This document shows, one piece after another, positions 34,331-46,900 of a DNA stretch of 64,000 nt. The position numbers were made by a program, and so were the translations under genes. Under the pieces are notes generated by a model. The model was not told the origin of the DNA. It made no database searches and saw nothing but the letters and a program-made list of their open reading frames with translations. The stretch is from Laetiporus sulphureus 93-53 (taxonomy: Eukaryota; Basidiomycota; Agaricomycetes; Polyporales; Laetiporaceae). How positions within the stretch are numbered: the first letter of the stretch is position 1; each line of letters opens with the position of its first letter. The DNA is taken from assembly GCF_001632365.1 (NCBI RefSeq), contig NW_024468524.1:345560-409559 (forward strand), written 5' to 3'.

Positions 34331-36403
34331 GATTAACGGCGGCCGGGTTTCCGGAGGATTACTCCTGCTTTTCGTCCGTACGAGACCTGGTGAGGGTGAT
34401 GAACGGCTTTCTCGTTTTCGACGAGTTGGTGCTTTCGCACGGAATTCGGTCGTCTTCCATTGCAGGCACTACGAGAAGCTTCATCAACAAATCTCAACTC
34501 AGCGAATGGAGTACTAACGTTATGCATTTCATCTCGGCGACTGTCCGCCGCGGAGTTTGGTGTTCGCTGCTGATGCGTCTCATCTTCTCGGCGAGCATCA
34601 GTGAGATTCTTCTTCTGCATTCTGTGGAATGTGTCGAAGAACAGGCCACCAAACGAGGTGAAAGGAAAGAGGGATTACGTCCTCAATCCACTCGAAGACG
34701 TACGCTTACATAGTATGGGAGCGGCATCAGGGGCAGATCACAGAAATGATAGCCAGATTTCGTTGCTTGGGCGCTAGTCAGCAGCATGGGCAGACTATCG
34801 TGGTCGGCATAGCTAAGTTGACAGTCTCAACACCTCGCATAGCAAACAAGACCGCCGTCGCGATCCAGAAGACAGTGCAGGACGACGAGCGGGCTCAGAT
34901 TACCCCGCAATGGACAGCTGGAATCATGAAGTCCTCCGGTGAAAATGTTCTGGAGAAGCCAAAGCACACAAGCGATGCACTCATCAAGGCAGAACAATGG
35001 GACAGCGGCGGAAACAATCACTGCAGAGTGGCAACGTCCGGCCAGAATGATGCCGTCTGACCGCACGGCGTAGTGGATTCGTCAAGAGTATTTCCCGAGA
35101 TAATGTGCCGCATGCAGCATTAGTGCTTCGTGCCCGGACCAGGCATTATCTGGCCTACACAGCGCAGTGTTAGGTCATTCAGGACCGGATCAACAGATGA
35201 GACCCGGTTTCACCTCATCAGTTGAAATGGCACGTTGAATGATCGACAGGTGTCAACTTGAGATGGATGCAAGCGGAGACAACGTTGTATTGTTTCCGAG
35301 GAAATGGTCGATAACGGAGAACAATTATCTCTGCGGAGCCGTTAGGTACACCACAGGTAGCAGGCGCTTACTATGATGAGCCGGGACAATAATAGCACGA
35401 ACAACGTCTCCAGGCCGCAGAGATGGCGAGCTTCCTACGTAACTTAGCACCAGAGCCAAGTGCTGCGTAGTCACGAACCACCACCACAATGTTTGCAGAG
35501 CGCTCCAGTGTCCGTCAGATTCTCCCGAAGAGTAATGATCTTCCGATCTTCGGGCACGGCCGCAACATGCAGAGAGAGGCAGCTCAGAGCGCATCCCAAG
35601 TGGTTTGCGTTCGTTCCCGGCTCCGAGCCCATAGCAATCGCCAGAATCCGGTCGTCTAAGGTCCTTTGCATGTGAAGGAGGATTTGCTTGTTTGAATACA
35701 AGGCGTCGCTGGGCTACGCATCATAAAGTTAAACGCGCAGGCGCCGTCGGACGGCTCTGGCAAAGGAGGTGTTCCTTGTTTTCGAGGCTTTCAGGAATGG
35801 CCATGATATAGCCATAGTATTTCGAAGACACTCAGCTCCGGCGCCCGTAGTCCGCAGAGCGACACCCTTGTCTCAATCTCAGCTTTCACTCCTCATGTCA
35901 TTCGTTGTACGGGCAGAGTCGATGTGATCCTTCCTGTGGACACCAGCCGTGTGATTCATAGAAGCAGCATAATTTAGATGGAGGATGGACAAGACGACAC
36001 TGTCTCCGACTGTCGATGTGTTTGCCGCCGTTGGACTTGAGCAAGATGTTGATTCTGCCCCCGCGATCTTTCGCAGCACGCGCCCACAAGTACAAACTAA
36101 TGCAAACAAGATTTCTCCATTAGAAACTGACTCCAAGTTCCGGATTCACCATATCAAAATACATATATCGAAGCCACCCATCTGCATTGATAACACGCCC
36201 CATCCGTCCGCGGGATTAGAGGAAGTGTGACAATACGCTCTTGTCTATTGTTCCGGTGGGACAGCATAGGCCATCTCGAGATAATTACGACCGTTGACTG
36301 CTCAACTGGAAAATATTAGTACAACCGGGGAGAAGGACTGTTGTTGCGTTGTGAGGGAAATAAGAGATAAAATCTACGACAGAAACATCACGTCCTGAAG
36401 ATG
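34331..36403. other. 2 kb without a supported gene
   Basis: The leftmost 300 bp may contain 5' exons of the Ser/Pro-rich gene (a minus-strand frame at 34620-34333). The rest carries only short frames on both strands with no domain. No repeat was recognised. Confidence 0.4.
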
Positions 36404-39400
36404 CTAAACCGTCTCAATCATCTCGACAGGGAGTGGAGTGTAACCCGCCGATCTGCTTCCCCGGAAGAGGCTCTTGATGCCGCCCCAGAAGTCAGAAACG
36501 ATAGCCTGTAGGCCATCCCACATCGAATTCCGGGGCACAACCTCTCCAGGCATGACGCTTGATGGCGGTCTTGTCCACCACCTCAGCATCAATGAACTTG
36601 TCACCACACTGACGGAAGAGAACGCCATGGCCGCACCTGCCATCATGGGGTGCAGGCGCACGCCGAGCGGCAGGAAGAACCCCATTGCAAGCGGTATGCC
36701 CAGCAGGTTGTAGATGCACGCCCACACTAGGTTGCGTCGGATGGTAGCGAAGATGGCGTGCGAGAGATGGAGAGCGGCGACAACGTCGAGTAAATCTGAG
36801 CGCATGAGGACGATATCCGCTGCCTCGATAGCAACCGAGGTGCCTGAGGACAGAGCAATACCGATTGAGGCTGCCACCAAGGAGGGAGAGTCGTTTATGC
36901 CATCGCCGACCTACGCAAATTTGAGCTAAGAAACGGACCGCAACAAAGATATACATACCATTGCGACTCCAGCGCCGTGCTTCTCTATGAGCTCCGTAAC
37001 GACAGTAGCTTTTCCTTTTGGACTCATATTTGCCCAAACCCCTTCAGGTTTGATGCCAACCTGCTTGGCGACGGCGAGTGCAGTCCCTCGGCCATCACCT
37101 GTCATCATGTTGACCTCAATGCCCATTGCTTGCAACGCCTTGATAGCATGCACGGACGACGCTCGGGGAACGTCTGAGAGAGCAATGGAGAGAACAGGCG
37201 TGGGACGTGATGAATTGACAGATACGGATACGAAGATGGTGGTCAAGCCCTGTGACTCTTCCTGCGTTTTGAAGATGGAGAGCGACGACGGCAGTTGGGC
37301 ATCATCCGACTGCAACACGAACCGTGGATGTCCGACGTAGACAGTGTACCGTCCCTTCGACCCCGACAAGGTGACGCTAGCTTTCACTCCGGCACCAGGC
37401 ACGCCCTCGAAAGAGTCGATAGTGGCCAGTGGCGAAGCGGAGATAGACTGTGCTAGCAAATTCTTGCCATATGTAGCGACGGCCTTAGCTAAGGGATGTT
37501 CGGACCGCGCTTCTGTTGCCGCGACCATAGCGATGACCTCCGCACGCGATAGTCCCTCGGCACATTTTGCAGTGAGCGATGCCTCCCCAAGGGTCCCAAT
37601 AGCTCCATTGGCATGAGCGTGAAGCTCATCGTGGTCTGCAGATGGCACCCAAACTGCACTGACAACGGTGAGCTTGCCCTCGGTGACGGTACCGGTCTTG
37701 TCTAAAATAATGCGCCTGATCGACCTGCTCGCCTCCAACGCCCGCCCGCCCTTGATCAGAATGCCATTCTTCGCACCCATACCTGTGCCGACCATGATGG
37801 CCGTGGGCGTGCTCAAGCCGAGCGCACACGGGCAAGCGACGACCACGACCGATATGCATAGCTGAATACACACCGCGACCTTGCTCGCGCCCCGCTTGTG
37901 GAACATTTCCGGCAGCGCGCTGTCGCTCACGATGTGCGAGATGATCATCCATGCGGAGAACGTGATGACCGCGAGCGTGATTACGGTCGGCACAAAGTAT
38001 CCCGCGACCTTGTCCGCAAAAGCTTGGATAGGCGCCTTGCTCGTCTGCGCGTCTTCGACGAGTTTCACGATCTGCGCAAGCGCCGTGTCCTTGCCTGCGC
38101 GTGTCACGAGCATGTCAAACGTGCCGAGCCCGTTGACGGTGCCGCCGATGACATGGTCACCTACTTGCTTGTGTACTGGCACAGGTTCGCCCGTCACGGC
38201 GCTCTCGTCGACGGCGGAGGAGCCCTTGACGACGGTACCGTCTGCAGGCACCTTGTCACCCGGGACGAGCTTGGCAATGTCTCCGACTTGCACGAGTTCA
38301 GTGGGTATCCTCTTTTCCTGCGTGCACGCTGGCGCGTCCGTATAGATCGTGGCCATAGATGGAGCCAACGCCATAAGATCCGTGAGCGCGGCGCTGGTGC
38401 GGCCCTTGGCCTTGTTCTCAAGGTATCGGCCGAGCGAGACGAACATAATGAGCATGGTGCTGGTATCAAAGAAGGTGAATGGATGGTAGTTGCGGTCCGC
38501 CAGGTAGATAGCGTATATCATCGCCCCGAGAGAGTAAAAATAGGCGGCCGACGTGCCTAGCATGACCAGCACGTCCATCGTTGCGCCGCCGTGCTTGAGC
38601 GCCTTGTAAGCATTCCTGTAGAACTTCAGGCCGATCCAAAATTGTGCAGGCGTCGTCAAAAGCAATGCGAGCAAGTCTCCGAGGTACAGACCGGGCATCA
38701 ATGGCATCTTGAACAGCATGCACACACGTGGGATATGCGGTACGACCATGCTGATGAAAAACACGGGAATAGCAAAGGCGAGACTCCACTGGAACCGTCG
38801 GCGCCATTCTTGAATCTCCTTCGTGCGCGTGAGCGAGCGCAGCTGCGTCACGTCCTCCTGATCTGAGAGCATCGCGTCGAAGCCCATCTCCTCGATTCGC
38901 TCGACCATCTCCCTCGGGCCAATTGCGGAACGATCGAACTCAACTCGACATGTCTCGGTGGCGAGTGAAACAGCGACGCTACTGATTCCGGGTAGCGTAC
39001 TCAATTCTGTTTCAACAGTGGAAGTGCAGGAAGAGCATGTCATTCCGTAGACTCGGAGGGTGACGACATCTGCGCGCGCCGGTGGTATGAGTGTTGCATC
39101 GAACCCCATGTCAGATATTTCCTATGGAGACAATTAGTTATTAGAAAGAGAGAGCACAGTGTCTCGACACATACATCGATGAGCTTGTCCGAATCCCACA
39201 CAGCGGGATCATATTCCACCACGCCACGTTCCGCAAGTAACGCGACCTTGACGGAGTATATTCCTGGTTGTGTCCTGAGTACGCTTTCTATCGACTATGC
39301 GCTGTTAGACGGGATCGAAGGTCCAAGTAGATATACGCTCACCTCAACACACGAGCCGCACGTCATGCCTTCTATCCTTAGCTCGCATTTCTCCGAAACC

Positions 39401-39519
39401 AACCCTTTGCCGGTTAAGGGCTCATCCTCGGACATTGGCAACTCGACCTTTCCAGCAGGCGCAGGATTATTGTTTGCAAGCAAAGTGGTGATGACATTCG
39501 AGAGCCCCGAGCCCGACAT
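36404..39519 (-). CDS. Copper-transporting P1B-type ATPase (CCC2/ATP7-like)
   Basis: Four exons (39519-39343, 39294-39175, 39121-36959, 36910-36404) join in phase to 988 residues. Two N-terminal heavy-metal domains carry GMTCGSC (Cys54/57) and GMTCSSC (Cys128/131). Core motifs are all present: TGEPVPV (phosphatase loop), [13 protein letters not shown] (CPC ion site in TM6, near 529-531), [11 protein letters not shown] (phosphorylated Asp about 573), SEHPLAK (the HP motif) and [11 protein letters not shown]. Known role: Cu+ pumping into the Golgi lumen to load secreted copper enzymes (Fet3-type oxidases and, in wood-decay fungi, laccases). The CPC motif with GM/TCxxC domains supports copper rather than zinc or cadmium. 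Residue positions are approximate. Confidence 0.95.
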
Positions 39520-40528
39520 GGTGAGAGATGGGGGGATTAGATTAGAGATGGGAGAATGAAGGGTCGGGGGCTATGAATACGGTGACAAATCAAGCGCTAT
39601 CCAGCGCGCACTGACCTACGAAACACGTTGCAGAGTACTCCTGGACGGACAAAGGCTGTGCGTAGACCGCAGACCGGCCGAACATGCATATGATGAAAGA
39701 GCCGGGAGCGCGATTTGGCGGCGGGTGCCAACCGACCGGAAGAGGAAGCACGTTCTCTTGGTTATTTATCATTTTTCATAGCAAGGAATTCCCTCGCTAG
39801 GAAAAGGCATTGAAATTGAACCAACCAAGCGAATAACTTGATAATTAGAAGAAATGCGAATTCGCACCTTTCCCGAAACATTAATTCGTGCCGATTGTCT
39901 CACACGGCAGACATGACGCAATTTATCAAGGTGGGAAATTGTGTGCGAATATCAACTGATTTCTTACACATGTGACAAATATTTGCAACTATGGCATTTC
40001 ATGCTAAAAATGTTTCACTTTGGCTGTGAATGTGAACTATTTGCGATTTAAATGCTACATTGGCAAACCTTTGCCGCAAATGTAAGACACCAGCCGACAT
40101 TCCCACACTATTTTCCACATTGATAAATCGCATCATGTCTGCCGTGTCAGTGGCTGGTAGGTTGTCAAAACCAAATGCAAACAATTTTCTGACAGTGAGA
40201 TTGAGTACGTCATTTGCAGTGCTCTTATAATTCAAGGCGGATAAAACTAGCGAGACTGATGAAGCAAAGCCTTGAAGAATTAGCAATCCGAATGTGTGCT
40301 CAGCTTCCGTTGAGGCATATTAATGAGGAAATTCGGATGGGTCACGTGCATGCATTGTCGCGTCGCGCTTAACGTCGGTGGCCGTGGCCATGGCAAGGGT
40401 CATAGCGACTCAGCTTGGACCACCGTCATCCCCATCAGCCACATTATGTCTTCGTGAGCAGTATTTATCCCCGCCACAACTAGTTATGGCTATTCACGAC
40501 AACCCGTCCACGCAGTCCTCAAGCTGAA
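39520..40528. promoter_or_regulatory. Divergent promoter region between the copper ATPase and NASP-like gene
   Basis: About 1 kb that is AT-rich on the left and in the middle and GC-richer near 40350-40500. It contains the foldback element at 39897-40152. No copper-response element could be identified with confidence. Confidence 0.4.
39897..40152. mobile_element. Foldback/MITE-like near-palindrome of about 250 bp
   Basis: The left arm from 39901 (CACGGCAGACATGACGC, then ATTTATCAAGGTGG) is matched in reverse complement by the right arm ending at about 40148 (CCACATTGATAAATCGCA, then TCATGTCTGCCGTG). Paired positions sum to 80049 over most of the length, so the symmetry axis is at 40024/40025 and there is almost no loop. 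Mismatches increase toward the centre. A full-length inverted repeat without coding capacity is typical of foldback-type MITEs. Target-site duplications were not identified. Confidence 0.65.
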
Positions 40529-41922
40529 ATGCCCACAGCCACAGACAAAACCGTATCCATCGAAGAGGCCATTGAACATGCAAAACGCGCCTTTGCCCTT
40601 GGAAAGTACGAACAGGCCGTCGAGGACTATGCCACTGCTTTGGAGCTTATGTATGTGTCACGTCTTGGGCGCGTTCGACGCGTCGAAGTGACTAATCTCT
40701 TTGTGCTGAATCAGGACGATGAAATATGGCGAAAAGGCTCCAGAGACGGCTGACCTGTACTTCGCCTATGGAAAGTCACTATTGGAAAATGCTATTGCAC
40801 AAAGCTCTGTGCTAGGAAAGGAGCAGACAGAGGACGCAGGGCTAGGAGAGCTAAAAGGTGAGCCAAGCTACAAGCTGCGCACTGCGCAAGTCTGACACAA
40901 AATAAGACTCAGAGACTTCAGCAAGTGGGAAGTTCCTCTCCTTCTCTGGAGATACGGAAGATAACGACGAACTTCTTCCGGAGGGCAAAGAGGACGTCGC
41001 GGTGGATCTTTTTGCTGAGGCGGAAAAGGCAGTGGCAGAGGAAGATGAACGCGAGGCGGAAGAGGAGGAAGCTGAGCCCGAGGACGACTTCAATGCCGCA
41101 TGGGAGGTGCTCGATCTTGCACGCGCGATATATGAGAGGGAGCAGGACGACGACGCCATCAAGCTGAAGCTTGCGGACACCTTCATTGCTCTCGGAGATG
41201 TCTCTCTCGAGACAGAAAAGTTCGACCAGGCAATTACCGACTACACCGAGGCACTCAAATTGAAGGCCGAACTGCTACCACAATCTTCTCGTCAGATTGC
41301 AGAGGCTCACTACAAAATGAGCATCGTGCTTGACTTGACGTCAGGGCGCCTAAGTGATGCCATCACACATGCCGAGCGCGCTCTCGAGAGTGTGGAGGCG
41401 CGACTAGCGGAGCTCAGAGATGCGCTTAGTGGGCAAGGCGTGGTGCAGATAGAGCTTGACGAGAAAGCGGATGCGAAGGGCAAAGGCAAGGCTACTGGCC
41501 CGAGGATCCTTGGAGACGACGCAATCCAAAAGATGAACAAGACACAGATGGAGGCTGAGGTAAAAGAGCTGCAGGATCTAAGAGAAGACTTGGCATTGAA
41601 GGTACGTTCTTCATGCCTGCGACCCGGCGAGACTCATTCCGTTGCATAGGTGGAGGAGCTGAAGACAGCGCCTGACGAACAGTACGAGTCAGCACCTGCA
41701 ATGGTAGCTAAAGCTCTCGACAAGGAGCTCAATGGAATCGCATCCGCGATGAAATCAGTTACTCCACAGACCGTAACCGATCTCACCTCGATAGTCAAGA
41801 AGAAGAAAAAGAATCCGGATGCTGGACCAGATGCAGGCGATAAACGCAAGGCTGAAGAGGAGCCAATTCCCTCGCTACCATCGGAAAAGAAAGCTAGAGT
41901 AGAGGAAGTCCCAGAGCCGTAA
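40529..41922 (+). CDS. NASP/Sim3/Hif1-type TPR histone chaperone
   Basis: Four exons (40529-40650, 40715-40857, 40907-41601, 41650-41922) join in phase to 410 residues. The SHNi-TPR arrangement is visible. A first TPR (AIEHAKRAFALGKYEQAVEDYATALELM, then KYGEKAPETADLYFAYGKSLLE) is interrupted by a long acidic stretch rich in Glu and Asp. Further TPRs follow (AWEVLDLARAIYE; DVSLETEKFDQAITDYTEAL; AEAHYKMSIVLDL). The C-terminus is basic with KKKKK and KRK, probably a nuclear localisation signal. Known role of the family: chaperoning H3-H4 (and CENP-A in fission yeast Sim3) for chromatin assembly. Confidence 0.88.
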
Positions 41923-42017
41923 AAGACGCGGACGTCCACTTTTCCACGATTACTCACTGTATGCATCGCTTTTAGATTATACTCAGGATACACCTGGTTA
42001 TACAATAGCATTATTGC

Positions 42018-43576
42018 TTACGACAAGAAGGGTACAGAATGCGCATCAATTCTCTTATGTTTATACTTCTTCTTGCCCTCGCCTATTCCAAACTCGCCTA
42101 CGATATGCCCCTTATCCCCTCTACTCTTTAGCATATATTTGTACGTTACAAGCCCTTCGAGCCCGACTGGCCCTCGCGCGTGTATTCTTCCTGTGCTGAT
42201 GCCAACTTCCGTGCCAAACCCATAACGGAATCCGTCTGCGAAGCGCGTGCTGACGTTAACGAACGTTCCCGCTGAATCTACGCCGCGGCAGAACATAGAC
42301 GCTGCTGCGGGATCCTCGGTGACGATGCTATCGGTGTGATGCGATGAATGCGCGTTAATGAAGCGGATAGCCTCTGCGAGCGAGGGCATAGCAATCACGG
42401 ACAACGTGAGGTTGAGATGTTCGATGGTATATGCATCGGGCGTTGACGGGTGTACGTGTGTGCTGAAATTGGCCGGAGCGGGAGAGAGAGAGGAAAGGGC
42501 AGACAGTGTCGGTGCGTCACAGAGAAGCTGGACATCCGCGGCGAGGAGAGCCTTAGCGACCGCAGGCCAGACTGTCGACAACAAGCTTTCATGAACAATG
42601 AGAGTTTCTACTGCATTGCAGGCGGCCGGATAGTTAGTCTAGTAAGTGGACAAATTAGGGTAGCGAAGCCGATATCGAAGACATCTGACGCACCTTCGAG
42701 TCAAGCACAATTCTCACTGCTTTGTCGAGGTCCGCCGCCTCATCCAGGTAGACACTGCACAAGCCATCGGCATGGCCCATCACAGGAATCCTTGTATTGT
42801 TTTTGATGCTTCGTACTAGGCTGTTGCTCCCGCGCGGGATCACCAGGTCAATGTACTGGTCTAGAGAAAGCAGCGCAGAGACTTCTGCCCGTGTCTGGAT
42901 AGTTTGGATATACGAGCTCGGAATAGACGTTCGTGATAGGGCAGTCTGTATGGCCTTCGAGAGAAGCTGGCTGGTCTGGTTTGACTCATGACCTCCTTTC
43001 AGAATGGCAGCGTTCCCTGATATTTACTTCATCAGTGCAAGTCCTCGGACTCGATTCTCTACGCAAACACACCTGACTTGATAGCCAGAGCAGCAATGTT
43101 GATAACAACTTCGGGACGCGCTTCGAAGATGACCAATAGCACCCCGATCGGACAGGAAACCCGGTACAGCTCGAGTTCGTCGTCGAGCTCATTTGCATAG
43201 GTCACCACGCCGTTAGGATCCGGTAGTCCTGCAACATCGGTAACACCTTGCAACATAGAATCCCACTTGTCATCTTTACCGAGGTCCAGCCTTTTCAGCA
43301 TAGAACTCGACATCCGATCTGCATCAACCTCCAGTTGAGCAGCCTGAGAGGAAGATGAGATGAGAGCTGGGCCTCTTACTTGGCAAGATGAGTATGCACC
43401 TCAAGATCTCTCCTGTTTGCTGCTAAAATCTCTTTTTTGGCCCCCTCCAGCTCCTTGCGGATCTCATAAAGGGCTTTCACCCTCTCCTCGGCCGGGATGA
43501 GTTGCGATGCCTCGAATGCTTCTTTGGCAGCTTTTGCAACGGCCTCCGCCGCCGAGATATTGTTTGTGTCGGACAT
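42018..43576 (-). CDS. PRO2: Gamma-glutamyl phosphate reductase
   Basis: Four exons (43576-43400, 43343-43073, 43016-42694, 42638-42018) join in phase to 463 residues, close to the usual length of ProA/Pro2. Diagnostic segments: PIGVLLVIFEARPEVV, NAAILKGGHES, VIPRGSNSLVRSI, and the active-site region TNYPAACNAVETL with the nucleophilic Cys about residue 264. The C-terminal TSTRF...GFGTEVGISTGRIHARGPVGLEGL-type region is present. Known role: NADPH-dependent reduction of L-glutamyl-5-phosphate to glutamate semialdehyde, step two of proline synthesis, in the cytosol. It converges with the NASP-like gene, with only 95 bp between stops. Confidence 0.95.
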
Positions 43577-43993
43577 TTGAACTAGTCTTCACAAAAGTGA
43601 TATGTAAAGTCTTCGGAGCAGGAAAGAAAGGAGCGGTTGAATGTCTTTGACTTGAACGCGGTCGCCGATGGCGCCTGATAAGTGGCGCTGACTCGATCGT
43701 CTTACTTTGATGGCTCTTCCGTCCAATCTGATTAGATATTGCAAGGACCCAGTAACCCCCACACCAAACCGTTCCGATTTCGTTTCTCCTGAAACCCGAC
43801 ATGGAATGCATGGTCCGCCGATACAACTACACTTGGGTATTTTGTTTGTGAGGGCCACAGAAAATACTAGCGCTCGTGAAGTAAGCTAATAGACGCGAAA
43901 GCAGCAACATTAGATACCACTGGGAGGGCAGAACGCTATCGTCGAGAATTACGAATAAGACATCACACCGAGAAAGAAGAGTAAGAATCATCA
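43577..43993. other. Intergenic between PRO2 promoter and AP180 3' end
   Basis: The 417 bp hold the PRO2 promoter and the AP180 3' UTR. Nothing else recognised. Confidence 0.5.
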
Positions 43994-46900
43994 CTAGATC
44001 AAAGGACCACTCTGATACTGCTGCTGCATATTTGGCAGATTCTGCCCCGTTCCGAACTGCCCTGCAGCGAATGAGGGCATCCCCGGTGCAGAACCGTTCA
44101 TGCCAAACGGCGAGTTGCCAAGGCCAGGGTTTGACTGAGAGGTTGGGAGTGGTGGTGGTGGCTGGTTTGTGAAACCTGCCCCAGCGCCGAATGGACCGCC
44201 AGTCATTCCAGTTGAATTCGCAAACATGGTCGCCCTGAACGGATTCGCAGCACCCGCGGAACCTGTCATCTGAGGGCGGAGACCAACACCGACAGTCGAT
44301 TGGCCCAGATTGCCTAATGCTCCTGTCGGCTGTCTTGTCAGCGCACTGTTCTGCTGAGACCCGAAGGCACCCGTCGACTGTGAGTTGAACGAATTGGGAA
44401 GTTGCGTGCTAAATGCGCCCGTCGGTTGCGAATTCAACCCGCCAAACCCAGTCTGCTGTGTGTTCAGTCCATTCAGCCCTCCGCCAAACATCAATCCTGA
44501 CGTGGCCGCAGCACCATTTGAAGTCGGCGAAGAGAATTGTGGCTGAGGTGTCGACGGTGCCGATGGAATAGGCGGGAGCGATTCGAGCAGTGCTGCCCCG
44601 AATGATGATGAGGGTTTGAACGGCCTGAGGCCGCTCAAACCTCCTGTCTTCTGGGGCTGAAGTGCAGATGTCCCCATCGTGGGCGAGCCTAGTGACGTGT
44701 TGTTGGTCATGCCTGTAGGCTGGCTTGACAAAGAGGAGAAAAGAGAGTTAGAGAACGTGGAACCAGTAGTGGATGACGGCAGTGACGTCGGCTGCGGGTT
44801 CAGCGGCGACATGGCAGAAGGGTTGTCATTGGGCTCCCCGAGCTTATTGAACGTAAATGATGAAGCAACACTTGCCATAGCAGACCCTGTTGGATGTGTC
44901 CCGAACTGCGAACTGAAACCGCTTGTACCACCGGGTGATATCTGCTGTTGCTGTTGCTGCTGCTGCTGCCAACCACCCTGCATGCCATTCTGCTGGCTGT
45001 TCTGTGCAGCACCCATCGCAAGCTCGAACAATGTCGGCGGCTTTGGCATGGGCGGCGGAGCAACGACAGGCGTGCCGAATGGATTCCTTGATCCTGTTTG
45101 ATGCGTCTTGATCGGCTGTGCAGGGGGCGGACCCGACGACGTTGATGACGTCGACGGGTGTGAAGTAAGAGGAGCAGACATCGGACGCGCAGGACCAGCA
45201 TTAGCAGCATAGCCATTGGGCTGTTGCGCAATGGGCGCGGCCATTTGTGAGGACCCATGCATAGAGCCGAACGCGCTGAATGAGGGCATGTTCGCGCCCG
45301 TTTGCAGCGCTTGCATCCCCGTGCTCTGCGTAGGGAAGGGGTTCGTATTGATAGGCTGCTGTGGTTGTTGCTGCTGACCCATGCCCATGTTGAACGCCGC
45401 CATCCCGGTCATCTGCGGTAGCATCATTGTCTGCCGGAAGGGGTTCGAGCCAGTCGCTTGTGGCTGGAGGAACCCAGTTTGCTGCGGCTGCATGAACGGC
45501 GCAGGCTGCTGCTGCTGCTGCATCTGCATACCGAATGGATTTGTCGCCGTGTGCTGGGCCATGATGAAGCCCGTCGGCTGTGGCTGCATCTGCATCTGCT
45601 GCGGTGCGAATGGTGCACCCGTCATCATCTGTACCTGGTGTTGAGCAAAAGGATTGTGGGCAGCATGTTGCTGGAAGTAGGCGCCGGAAGGACTGCTGTG
45701 CGATTGAGCTTGACAGTAATACTGACATTTCGTGCAATGTAGCCTACCTGTTAGTTTGAGGGTTGAACATCGTCTGCTGCTCTCCTTCGATCGCCGAGAA
45801 GAAGTCTATCATCGCCTGGCTGTTGGCGGCCTTGCTAGCTTCAGCGGGAGTCTCGGTCGATGTCGAGGGCTTCGTCTCAGGCGCTGCATTGACAGCTCAA
45901 TAGACGTACTCCGTCCGACAGTAGTGACATACCTTTCTCCTCAATTTTCGCTTGAGGTACGGGTATAGCCCTGCTACCTGGCTTATCAGCAGCCTCCTTG
46001 TTCGCTTTGTATTCTATTCGGTTTTGTTCGAAATTCGGGTCGTTAAGGTACTCTTCAAGGGCTCCCGCTAAGGAGACTGGAGCCTGAGGAATTATAAGTC
46101 CCACTAGCTAACAGCAAGGGGTAGGAACTGACATGGCGGAGATTGGGGACAGGGACGTTTAATATGTTCTGCAGCTTCTTGGCGACACTGAGGTATTCGA
46201 CAACATGTTCCGTCTGCTCGCAGAAATGGCGATACAATTTCAGGGCTTCTTGTGCATCGCTCTTGAACATTTCAAAATAGTGTTCCAATACGTTGATGAC
46301 ACCCTCGTTGCAAGCCTGGAACAGAATCAGCAGATCTTTGACCAACATGCGGAGGGCCGTGATGTTCAGCTCGTTATCCAGGTCATCGAGGTAGAACTTT
46401 CATAGGGGTGAGCACTGCACCAGCATACCGCGATTGATATACTCACTCGGCATTCGACAAGCGCATCAATCATCTTCTGCACGACTCTAGTTTCCCGCAG
46501 CAAACCCTTCTCCACTGTCATCACCCGCAACTTCCTTCCAGAAATGGTCTTGCTTCGTTGCATTCCTCCATAGTCCAGATCTCTCATAGCCGACCGGGAA
46601 CGGTACGAGCTCGAACCCATCTCCTCGATTGCGGCAGAGTTGCGCATGTCCCGGTTGTTCTCAGACTGCACACGAATAGCGTCGTGCTTCAACTGTGCAT
46701 ACGCGCGTATGCGAATGTCGAGGTAGTTTGCATAGTGCTGGATGTTTTGCGGAGCGTTGTACCCTGTGCAGAGAGTCAATATCATGATCGCTGGACATGA
46801 AGCAGACGTGCCTTCCCAGCTTCCCGCAGATACATTCTTCAGCCTGAGAACATCGGATGACGACAAATAGGAGAGCACATTGTCTGTCGAACCGTTGCGA

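Noticed and set aside
33015..34620. HMG-box or homeodomain transcription factor
   Set aside because: I looked for HMG or homeodomain signatures in all three minus frames and found none; low-complexity composition alone is not enough.
37898..38560. 220-codon plus-strand frame opposite the copper ATPase
   Set aside because: It is antisense to conserved ATPase motifs (TGEPVP, TM helices); no domain of its own.
45201..45742. Open frames on both strands within the AP180 tail
   Set aside because: They are antisense or frame-shifted reads of CAG/CTG-rich coding repeats in the AP180 gene.
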